Of a stretch of DNA of 13,522 nt, positions 6,271 to 12,174 are shown piece by piece. The DNA comes from Clostridia bacterium (GTDB lineage: Bacteria; Bacillota; Clostridia; Christensenellales; CAG-138): contig JAUMVL010000027.1 of NCBI GenBank assembly GCA_030530185.1, positions 1 through 13,522 on the forward strand, read 5' to 3'. How positions within the stretch are numbered: position 1 is the stretch's first letter; the number at the start of each line of letters is the position of its first letter. The translations under genes were made by a program, and so were the position numbers. Below the pieces are notes generated by a model, which saw only the letters and a program-made list of their open reading frames with translations, was not told the origin of the DNA and did not search any database.

Positions 6271-7578
6271 ATGGAAAAAAGAACAAAGATTATCAAACTG
6301 GTTTGTGCGGCGATCGTCATTGCCATTGTCGTTGTGCTGCTCTCGGGCATCATCGGCGGCAAGGATCTGATGTACCATCTCCAAAATCGTGACAAGGTCG
6401 GCCCGCTGACCCGTTCGGACATTGCGTATCAGAACATAAGCGCACCAACGGCAACGAGCAAGGACGGCACGGTCAACGCCTCCGATTGGGCGGCTGCCTA
6501 CCCGAATATCGTTGCGACGATGGGTGACAACGACAAAAACAGCTACGTGATCAGCTATCTTGAGCAGGACCCGTACCTGGTGAACATCTACGAGGGCTAC
6601 GGCTTTGCGAAGGATTACGGCAGCGCCCGCGGCCATGCGTATACGCTTGAGGATGTAGCCAAAACGCAGCGCCCGCACGCCAAGGCGAACTGTCTGACCT
6701 GTAAGACGCCGAACTTTGCCAAGCTCGTCAACGATCAGGGCGTCGGCGTGTATGCGATGCCGTTTGACGAGGCGATGGCGCTGATGGAGGAGAACGTCTC
6801 CTGCTACACCTGCCACGGCAACGATGCGGGCAGCGCCGGTCAGATTACGATCACGCATTCGTATGTCAATAAGGCGCTCGGCACGGCGATGGCCGCCATC
6901 GATCCGGCAACGCTGTCGTGCGGACAGTGCCACATCGAATACTACTTCACGCCGGCCGACAGCGAAACGATGATGCCGTATTCCGATGTGTCCGCGATGA
7001 CGCCGGATGCGATTCTGAACTATTACAATGCGATGCAGATGCCGGACGGTTCGGTCGGATTCTATGACTGGATTCAGCCGAGCACCGGAACGAAGATGCT
7101 CAAAGCCCAGCATCCCGAGACGGAAACGTATCTTTCGGGCAAGCATGCGGCGCTTCTGAACTGTGCCGATTGTCATATGCCGATGGAGATGGCCGAGGAC
7201 GGCACCGTCTATCACAGCCACCTGCTCGTCAGCCCGCTCGAGAATGCAGCGCTGCTCTCCACCTGTGTGCAGTGCCATGGAGACACGGATATGGTCAACA
7301 TGGTACACCGCTTGCAGGATCGCGTGACCGCGCGGGAGACCGAGGTCGGCAACAAGCTGTCCGATTTCAAGACGGCATTGGCTTCCGCAGTGGAAACCGG
7401 CAAGATGGGCGAAGATGCGTTGGACGCAGTGCGAGCGATCTATCGCGAAGCGCAGTGGTTCTTTGATTTCTGCTATGTCGAGAATGCCGAAGGCGCGCAC
7501 AACTCCGAGCTTGCGTTCTATTGTCTCGACACCGCCGAAGCAAAGATTGCCGAGGGCATGCAGCTGCTCGGCCTGTAA
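6271..7578 (+). CDS. nrfA: NrfA-type pentaheme cytochrome c nitrite reductase (ammonia-forming), membrane-anchored
   Basis: NrfA reduces nitrite to ammonium with six electrons on the outer face of the membrane. The 435-residue protein has a basic start and one hydrophobic helix (about 8-28), likely an uncleaved anchor. It has five heme sites: the catalytic CLTCK (C141, C144, K145), then CYTCH (178-182), CGQCH (217-221), CADCH (298-302) and CVQCH (332-336). Active-site and calcium-site residues known from NrfA structures have counterparts: R120 in SARGH, E223-Y224 in HIEYYF, and K278-Q280-H281 in KAQHP. This is strong evidence for a true NrfA. The helical C-terminal region (340-435) is complete. 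There is no nrfH in the window, and the gene follows rnfB by 19 bases with GAGG 7 bases before its ATG. The electron donor is therefore an open question, and Rnf is the obvious candidate. Confidence 0.95.
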   Translation: MEKRTKIIKLVCAAIVIAIVVVLLSGIIGGKDLMYHLQNRDKVGPLTRSDIAYQNISAPTATSKDGTVNASDWAAAYPNIVATMGDNDKNSYVISYLEQDPYLVNIYEGYGFAKDYGSARGHAYTLEDVAKTQRPHAKANCLTCKTPNFAKLVNDQGVGVYAMPFDEAMALMEENVSCYTCHGNDAGSAGQITITHSYVNKALGTAMAAIDPATLSCGQCHIEYYFTPADSETMMPYSDVSAMTPDAILNYYNAMQMPDGSVGFYDWIQPSTGTKMLKAQHPETETYLSGKHAALLNCADCHMPMEMAEDGTVYHSHLLVSPLENAALLSTCVQCHGDTDMVNMVHRLQDRVTARETEVGNKLSDFKTALASAVETGKMGEDALDAVRAIYREAQWFFDFCYVENAEGAHNSELAFYCLDTAEAKIAEGMQLLGL

Positions 7579-7597
7579 CACCCCCCTTGGACGGATG

Positions 7598-7637
7598 GCA
7601 CGGCAGAATCGGCTTACGCTCTCTGCCGCGCTTTTTT
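7598..7637 (+). terminator. Intergenic hairpin plus T6, probable partial terminator between nrfA and resB
   Basis: CGGCAGA (7601-7607) pairs with TCTGCCG (7622-7628) around a 14-base loop. After one A/C mismatch, GC (7598-7599) pairs with GC (7630-7631), and TTTTTT follows at 7632-7637. The T run ends eight bases before the resB ATG. No new promoter is visible in the 67-base gap, so resB and ccsA probably depend on read-through. The element would lower their expression relative to nrfA. Confidence 0.55.
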
Positions 7638-7645
7638 CGGAAAGA

Positions 7646-8947
7646 ATGGAAACGCTGAAGAAAATCTGGAAATACCTGTCCTCGATGCAGTTTGCAATTC
7701 TGCTGCTGCTGGTTCTTGCGCTTGCATGTGCGCTGGGCAGCTTTATCACGCAGGGGCAGACCTTTGACTGGTACGCCGCACGGTATAATGAGCGCATCGC
7801 GGCGCTGATCCTTGCCGTGCAGCTTGACGACGCGTTCCACAGCTGGTGGTTTATCGCGATCACCGCGTTTTTGTGCCTGAACCTGCTGCTGTGCAATGTG
7901 ATTCGGCTGCCGCAGTTGATCCGGCGCACCAAGGCGGAAGGTGATCCGCATGCGATCATCGGCGCGGCCTGCGACGTGTCGCAAAGCGGAATTGCGGATC
8001 CGAAAGCCGTCTTTTCGGCGCTTCGCATGCAGCCGAAGGCCGTTTTTGTGGACGGAAAGGAAGCGCTGGTTGCTTCACAAAACCGGATCGGCCTGTGGGG
8101 CGCGTGGGTGTGCCATCTCGGGATTTTGCTGCTGATCCTCGGCTTCGGACTCGGACAGATGACCAAAACCGAGTACGTCGTCTACGGCGTGCCCGGGCAG
8201 ACGCGCATGATCGGGGATACCGGGTGGTTTCTGACGATCGACGATTTTCGGATCGGACTGCGCGAGGACGACACCGTCGAGCAATATACCGCGGACATCA
8301 CGGTGTTCCGGGCGCCGCAGGGCTCGACGACAATGCCGGATGCAAGGCGCGCATCGATCTCAGTCAATCACCCGGCGAAGCTGTTCGGCATGACGTTTTA
8401 TCAGAACTCGACCGGCTGGGCGGCGCGCATGAACGTTGCGAAGGCGGGCGAACCGCTGCAAAGCGAGGTCGTATGCGCGGGAGAGTATTTGACGGTAAAG
8501 GACCTGCCCGAACTTGCGATCTATCTGGCTGCATTCTATCCCGATTACGCGCTGGTTCCCGGCTCCGGCCCGATGACGCTTTCGGGGCAGCTGAACAACC
8601 CTGCATACCTGTATTCGGTGTACTATCGGGACGAGCTGCTCGGCATGAATGTTTTGATGCCGGATGAGGAGTTGACGATCGATGATTATACGGTTACGTT
8701 CTGCGAGCCGCAAAGCTATACGCTGATTTCGATCAAGCGCGATGCGTTTGCCTGGCTTGCGTTTGTCGGCGGCGTTGTAACGACGATCGGTCTGTTTCTT
8801 GCCCTCTATCTGCTGCCGAAAAAGGTCTGGGCGATTCGGGATGAGGACGGAACGTGGACGGTGCGCGGCGCAAGCCGCAAGGGCGGTGCGATCTTTCGGG
8901 ACCGGTTTTTGACCGCGACAGGCGGCACAGAAAGGAATGAATCATAA
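7646..8947 (+). CDS. resB: ResB/CcsB, system II cytochrome c biogenesis protein
   Basis: ResB (CcsB) works with CcsA (ResC) to carry heme across the membrane and attach it to CXXCH motifs of exported apocytochromes. The 433-residue protein has helices at about 14-36, 66-86, 152-171 and 368-389. A large extracytoplasmic domain (about 172-367) lies between the third and fourth. Family features include GSFI-TQG after the first helix, His157 at the third helix, and the VNHP...FYQNSTGW segment (240-258). The start at 7646 has a poor, close GGAAAG site. An in-frame ATG at 7595 sits inside the terminator-like hairpin, and the frame farther upstream overlaps nrfA, so 7646 is preferred. Its TAA shares one base with the ccsA ATG. 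Confidence 0.93.
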   Translation: METLKKIWKYLSSMQFAILLLLVLALACALGSFITQGQTFDWYAARYNERIAALILAVQLDDAFHSWWFIAITAFLCLNLLLCNVIRLPQLIRRTKAEGDPHAIIGAACDVSQSGIADPKAVFSALRMQPKAVFVDGKEALVASQNRIGLWGAWVCHLGILLLILGFGLGQMTKTEYVVYGVPGQTRMIGDTGWFLTIDDFRIGLREDDTVEQYTADITVFRAPQGSTTMPDARRASISVNHPAKLFGMTFYQNSTGWAARMNVAKAGEPLQSEVVCAGEYLTVKDLPELAIYLAAFYPDYALVPGSGPMTLSGQLNNPAYLYSVYYRDELLGMNVLMPDEELTIDDYTVTFCEPQSYTLISIKRDAFAWLAFVGGVVTTIGLFLALYLLPKKVWAIRDEDGTWTVRGASRKGGAIFRDRFLTATGGTERNES

Positions 8948-9762
8948 TGCTTGCAGTAGAAAATACGCTGTTTACGATCGTGATGGTGCTGTATTTTGCG
9001 GCGATGGCGCTGTATTTTGTGTTTATCGCGATCAAAAAGGATCCGGTAGCAAAGATTGCCGTCGCGCTTCAGGTGATCGGCCTCGTCCTCCACACCGCCG
9101 CGCTCATTTGCCGCGGCATCGGGGCGGGACGGCTTCCGCTGACAAATCAGTATGAGTTTGCGACCTCCTTTGCATGGGGTTTGTGCCTGGTGAGCCTGAT
9201 CTTTGTCTGGAAGTTCCGGTTTCCGGTGCTCGGAGCGTTTGCCGCGCCGGTGATCTTTTTGGTGATCGGATATGCTGCAATGCAGAGCAAGGAGGTTCGC
9301 GAGCTGATGCCGGCGCTTCGGAGCAATTGGCTGGGCTTCCATGTTTCGACCGCAATCCTTGCATACGGCGCGTTTGGCGTGTCGTTTGTGCTTTCGATCA
9401 TCTTCCTGCTCCGCGACCGCATGAAGACGCAGGGGTTTTTGGATCAGCACATCCCACAAAAGGAGAAGCTTGACGTCATCAGTTACCGCAGCGTCGCGCT
9501 CGGACTGCTCTTTCTCACCTTCACGATCGTCACCGGCGCGATCTGGGCGGAACGCGCCTGGGGCAGCTATTGGTCGTGGGATCCCAAAGAGACCTGGTCG
9601 CTCGTCACCTGGATTGTCTATGCGGCCTATCTGCACCTGCGCATCCGCCGCGGCTGGCAGGGCAAAACTGCGGCGATTTTCGCCGTCATCGGGTTTGTCT
9701 GCGTGATCTTCACCTATATCGGGGTGAACACGTTCCTGCCCGGCATCCACAGCTATGCATAA
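8947..9762 (+). CDS. ccsA: CcsA/ResC, system II heme-handling cytochrome c synthase subunit
   Basis: CcsA is the membrane protein of the heme-handling superfamily that presents heme for attachment. The 271-residue protein has about eight hydrophobic helices. It has the tryptophan-rich WWD motif at residues 205-217 (WGSYWSWDPKETW) and conserved His residues H49, H132 and H268, expected to ligate heme. The GRLPLTNQYEF segment (61-71) is also typical. AAAGGA lies 10 bases before the ATG, which overlaps the resB stop by one base. CcdA and ResA/CcsX, the thiol-reducing partners, are absent from the window. Immediately downstream is a strong terminator, so this is the last gene of the redox block. 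Its nearest client is NrfA, including the unusual CXXCK heme site. Confidence 0.95.
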   Translation: MLAVENTLFTIVMVLYFAAMALYFVFIAIKKDPVAKIAVALQVIGLVLHTAALICRGIGAGRLPLTNQYEFATSFAWGLCLVSLIFVWKFRFPVLGAFAAPVIFLVIGYAAMQSKEVRELMPALRSNWLGFHVSTAILAYGAFGVSFVLSIIFLLRDRMKTQGFLDQHIPQKEKLDVISYRSVALGLLFLTFTIVTGAIWAERAWGSYWSWDPKETWSLVTWIVYAAYLHLRIRRGWQGKTAAIFAVIGFVCVIFTYIGVNTFLPGIHSYA

Positions 9763-9777
9763 CGTAATTTTGCTTTG

Positions 9778-9807
9778 GCACATCCGCATCGGATGTGCTT
9801 CTTTTTT
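9778..9807 (+). terminator. Strong rho-independent terminator after ccsA
   Basis: GCACATCC and GGATGTGC form a perfect 8-bp stem around a 5-base loop (9778-9798), followed by TTCTTTTTT. It starts 16 bases after the ccsA stop and ends the rnf-nrf-ccs transcription unit. Confidence 0.9.
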
Positions 9808-9834
9808 GGGGGAAACGCTTCCGATCGGCGCAGA

Positions 9835-9966
9835 ACAGGAAAATATTTGAGTCAAATCTTCCGTTCCCCTATTTTCGTATTTCCTGTCCGAAAAATGTCA
9901 TAGAATGGGGCAAAATGGCCGAAAACTGCGGATTATTCATACTTTTTTCGAATATTGTTAACAATA
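9835..9966. promoter_or_regulatory. Three dyads upstream of the peptidoglycan-binding gene, possible operators
   Basis: The gap from 9763 to 10074 (312 bases) holds no convincing gene. Besides the ccsA terminator it contains three inverted repeats. ACAGGAAA (9835-9842) and TTTCCTGT (9880-9887) lie 37 bases apart. ATTTGA-G-TCAAAT is at 9845-9857. TATTGTTAACAATA (9953-9966) is a perfect 14-bp palindrome just upstream of the probable promoter. I cannot assign a regulator to any of them. Confidence 0.35.
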
Positions 9967-9971
9967 AGATA

Positions 9972-10003
9972 GTGATTTTACCTAAAGTTTATGATATTAT
10001 ATT
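9972..10003 (+). promoter_or_regulatory. Probable promoter of the peptidoglycan-binding gene
   Basis: TGA-TATTAT (9992-10000) is an extended -10 box. An overlapping TATATT at 9998-10003 is an alternative. The -35 region (GTGATT, or TTTACC for the alternative) is weak. The predicted start near 10007 leaves a leader of about 68 bases, and the palindrome at 9953-9966 lies just upstream. Confidence 0.45.
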
Positions 10004-10030
10004 GTCGTACCATTGGAATTTTGGGAGGAT

Positions 10031-10063
10031 ATGTCCCACCCGGACATTGCCCCGAATGGACAT
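10031..10063 (+). other. Leader with alternative hairpins next to the ribosome binding site
   Basis: ATGTCC (10031-10036) can pair with GGACAT at 10042-10047 (5-base loop) or with a second GGACAT at 10058-10063. The second pairing extends by one base pair into the first A of AAGGAGG (10064-10070). The two structures are mutually exclusive, so the choice could change access to the ribosome binding site of the next gene. The repeats are short and this is speculative. Confidence 0.3.
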
Positions 10064-10074
10064 AAGGAGGCGCT

Positions 10075-11070
10075 ATGGAAGAATATTGGAATCCGGACGA
10101 TCCTTCGGTCGTCGAAACCGATGAACAGGCAACGGCGGATCAGAATGTCATGGATGACCCCGAACCGGTGGAAGAGAAGCCGAAGCCCAAGAAGAAAAAG
10201 AAAAAGACGTTTAAGCGGAGACTGAAGCGCGCGCTGCGGCGGTTCTTTAAGCTCCCGCTTCTGACCCGCTGCATCGCACTCGGTGCGGTCGTCGTCATCC
10301 TGGTTGCGATGATCGTGCTGCTTGTCGTGCTGCCGAAGAACTGTAAGAACGAAGCTGCCGGCGCGAAGGATCTCGTGACCGAGAGCACATCTCCCGAAGT
10401 GGAGGAAACGCCGACCGAAGCGATCGAGCAGGTTTCCGAACCGACCAACACGCCTGTACCGACCTCGACGCCGATTCCGACGCTGCCGTCCACTGCGCTG
10501 AAGATGAACGATCGCGACGCGGTCATTCCGTATATTCGTGCGCGGCTCGTGGAGCTCGGTTATATGGAGATGCCGGCAACGAACGACGAGCTGTACGATC
10601 AGGCGACGTTCAATGCGGTCAAGCGGTTCCAGTACCGCAACTTCCCGGACAATATCAAGGACTGGGACGGTTACATCGGCCAAAAGACCTACGACAAGAT
10701 GTTCTCGAGCGACGTCAAGGCATTCTACATCAAGAGCGGCGATTCCGATACGAAGCTGTATGACGGTGAGCTTGTTACGAAGATGCAGCGCCAGTTGATC
10801 GCGCTCGGCTATCTTAAGACGGCAACCGGCACCTGCGACAAGGCAACGGTCGATGCGATTCGTCAGTTCCAGAAGAAGAACAGCTTAACGTCCGACGGCG
10901 TCGCCGGTCTGTCCACGCTGAACCTTCTGAAGCAACTGGCGGCCGACGCACAGGCCTCGCCTGCGGCAACGGACACCATGCCGGTGCCCGCGGATACGGC
11001 GGAGACCACGGACGCAACCGGAACGGCTGACGCACCGGCCGAAACGACCGATGCCGGAGCCGGCGCATAA
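10075..11070 (+). CDS. Membrane-anchored protein with two peptidoglycan-binding (PG_binding_1) domains
   Basis: The 331-residue protein has an acidic cytoplasmic N-terminus (1-34), a run of lysines (about 38-44) with more basic residues to 59, and one hydrophobic helix at about 65-86. A Pro/Thr/Glu-rich spacer (100-140) follows. Two repeats of the PG_binding_1 type come next: about 145-211 (LVELGY, then FNAVKRFQ) and 232-287 (LIALGYL, then AIRQFQKKN..SDGVAG). It ends in a low-complexity Ala/Thr/Asp tail (292-331). I see no catalytic domain, so it probably tethers membrane to cell wall or positions another factor; that is inference. The start is set by AAGGAGG four bases before the ATG. It has its own promoter and terminator and appears monocistronic. 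Confidence 0.9.
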   Translation: MEEYWNPDDPSVVETDEQATADQNVMDDPEPVEEKPKPKKKKKKTFKRRLKRALRRFFKLPLLTRCIALGAVVVILVAMIVLLVVLPKNCKNEAAGAKDLVTESTSPEVEETPTEAIEQVSEPTNTPVPTSTPIPTLPSTALKMNDRDAVIPYIRARLVELGYMEMPATNDELYDQATFNAVKRFQYRNFPDNIKDWDGYIGQKTYDKMFSSDVKAFYIKSGDSDTKLYDGELVTKMQRQLIALGYLKTATGTCDKATVDAIRQFQKKNSLTSDGVAGLSTLNLLKQLAADAQASPAATDTMPVPADTAETTDATGTADAPAETTDAGAGA

Positions 11071-11090
11071 AGATCCATTTTGAACCCAAG

Positions 11091-11126
11091 AGGCTGTTGC
11101 ATGACAGATGCGACAGCCTTTATTAT
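11091..11126 (+). terminator. Rho-independent terminator after the peptidoglycan-binding gene
   Basis: AGGCTGT-t-GCAT pairs with ATGC-g-ACAGCCT, 7 plus 4 base pairs around one T/G pair and a 5-base loop. TTATTAT follows. It starts 20 bases after the TAA at 11068-11070. Confidence 0.85.
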
Positions 11127-11156
11127 CAAAAGAACGAAAAAATCAGAAAAAACCGC

Positions 11157-11187
11157 TTGACATTCCGGTTGGTGGAACGTGTATAAC
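11157..11187 (+). promoter_or_regulatory. MerR-type promoter with 19-bp spacer and internal operator dyad
   Basis: A perfect -35 TTGACA (11157-11162) and a -10 TATAAC (11182-11187) are separated by 19 bases, longer than the usual 17. ACATTCC (11160-11166) and GGAACGT (11174-11180) form an inverted repeat (6 of 7 pairs) with a 7-base centre, almost filling the spacer. Long spacers with the operator between the hexamers are the known arrangement for MerR-family activation by DNA distortion. The downstream gene is a MerR protein, so autoregulation is likely. Confidence 0.75.
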
Positions 11188-11213
11188 AAGAGGGAAGAAT
11201 ACGGGGTGAGAGG

Positions 11214-11861
11214 ATGAAGATCAAGCAAGTAGAGGAATTGGCAGGCATCAGTCGGAAGAATATCCGCTTCTATGAGGAGCAGGAGCTGCTTTCTCCAAAT
11301 CGCGCGGAAAATGGCTATCGCGAGTACGGGTTGGATGATGTCCGAACGCTCAAACAGATTCGGCTTTTGCGTATGCTCGGCGTTCCGATCGAATCAATCC
11401 GTCAGGTGATTCACGGTCAGATGCCGCTGACGGATTGTCTGGAACGACAGAAGCTCGTCATCTCACGGCAGCGGGAAAGCCTGAATGCGATCGAGGCGGT
11501 TGCGGAGCAGATGCAGAAAAGCGACGATGCACGTACATTGGAAACGTTGGATATCGATGCATGGTTCGAACGGATTGAACGGATGCAGCGGGAGGGAAAG
11601 ACGTTCCGCGATCCGACGACGACCGACGTGCAGCGAAAAAAGCTGACGGGAGCATGGATCGGCGCAGGATCGTTCACGGCCATTCTGCTGATCCCTGTCA
11701 TCGCGGTGATTTGGGCCAACGGAAAGGAGCCGCTTCCATTGCCACTGCTATGGATCACGATTGCTTTGCCGCTTGCCGCAATCATAGGATTGTTCGTATC
11801 TCTTTATCAACGTATTCGGGAAATCAAAGGAGGAGAAGAAGATGAAGCTGCTCAGTATTGA
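11214..11861 (+). CDS. MerR-family transcription regulator with two C-terminal membrane helices
   Basis: The 215-residue protein starts with a clear MerR winged helix domain (about 1-70): MKIKQVEELAGIS, then KNIRFYEEQELLSPNR, then GYREYGLDDVRTLKQI. A coiled-coil dimer helix follows at about 75-130. No Cys-rich metal-binding loop is visible, only C75. Instead the C-terminus has two hydrophobic helices, about 147-168 and 175-197, joined by a short Pro-rich turn and followed by a charged tail. The factor is thus probably membrane-tethered with its DNA-binding domain in the cytoplasm. GGGGTGAG just before the ATG serves as ribosome binding site. Its end overlaps the next gene by 20 bases. The MerR-type promoter upstream suggests self-control. 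The signal is unknown; membrane or envelope stress fits the anchor and the neighbours. Confidence 0.93.
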   Translation: MKIKQVEELAGISRKNIRFYEEQELLSPNRAENGYREYGLDDVRTLKQIRLLRMLGVPIESIRQVIHGQMPLTDCLERQKLVISRQRESLNAIEAVAEQMQKSDDARTLETLDIDAWFERIERMQREGKTFRDPTTTDVQRKKLTGAWIGAGSFTAILLIPVIAVIWANGKEPLPLPLLWITIALPLAAIIGLFVSLYQRIREIKGGEEDEAAQY

Positions 11862-12174
11862 AACAATTCCGGGACAGGATTTCGAAGCGCTCGGCATGGT
11901 CAAAGGCGCAGTGGTGCAGACAAAGCACTTCGGCAAGGATTTCATGGCAGGACTCAAAACGCTTGTCGGCGGCGAGATTGTCGGATATACCGAAATGCTC
12001 AACGAAGCGCGGCAGATCGCCGTCAAGCGCATGGTGGACGAGGCGAAGGCGATGGGCGCGGACGCCGTTGTAGGCGTGCGATACGGCTCGGCACAGATGA
12101 TGCAGGGCGCAGCCGAGGTGATCGCCTATGGAACCGCCGTGCGGTATCTCAAAAAAGAGGGTGACAACGCATGA
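11842..12174 (+). CDS. YbjQ/UPF0145-family protein (putative heavy-metal-binding domain)
   Basis: This 110-residue protein shows the YbjQ (DUF74) pattern throughout: GMVKGAVVQTK, then GGEIVGYTEMLNEAR, then A-x-GADAVVGVRYG and a C-terminal YGTAVRY strand. Family members are small cytoplasmic proteins thought to form ring-like oligomers. The 'heavy-metal-binding' label is a family annotation with little functional support, and no Cys or His metal cluster is visible here. AAAGGAGGAG lies just upstream of the ATG, inside the end of the merR gene. Its stop overlaps the next ATG (ATGA). The tight overlaps on both sides show that all three proteins are made together, so this one may link the regulator and the protease. 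Confidence 0.92.
   Translation: MKLLSIETIPGQDFEALGMVKGAVVQTKHFGKDFMAGLKTLVGGEIVGYTEMLNEARQIAVKRMVDEAKAMGADAVVGVRYGSAQMMQGAAEVIAYGTAVRYLKKEGDNA

Noticed and set aside
7415..7645. Upstream extension of resB into nrfA
   Set aside because: It overlaps the end of nrfA by more than 150 bases and encodes no ResB-like sequence; the METLKKI start at 7646 is typical of the family N-terminus.
6223..8166. 647-codon open frame on the minus strand across nrfA and resB
   Set aside because: It is an Arg/His-rich shadow of two well-supported plus-strand genes and crosses the gap between them; such frames are common in GC-rich DNA.
9953..9966. Rex binding site
   Set aside because: The half-sites resemble TTGTTAA/TTAACAA but lack the four-base spacing that Rex sites need.
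9795..10124. Plus-strand frame after ccsA
   Set aside because: It starts inside the ccsA terminator, has no ribosome binding site, and runs over the next promoter and start codon.
10013..10225. Small plus-strand frame overlapping the start of the peptidoglycan-binding gene
   Set aside because: A GGGAGG lies only two bases before its internal ATG at 10031, and the Arg-rich product is a frame-shifted reading of the real gene.
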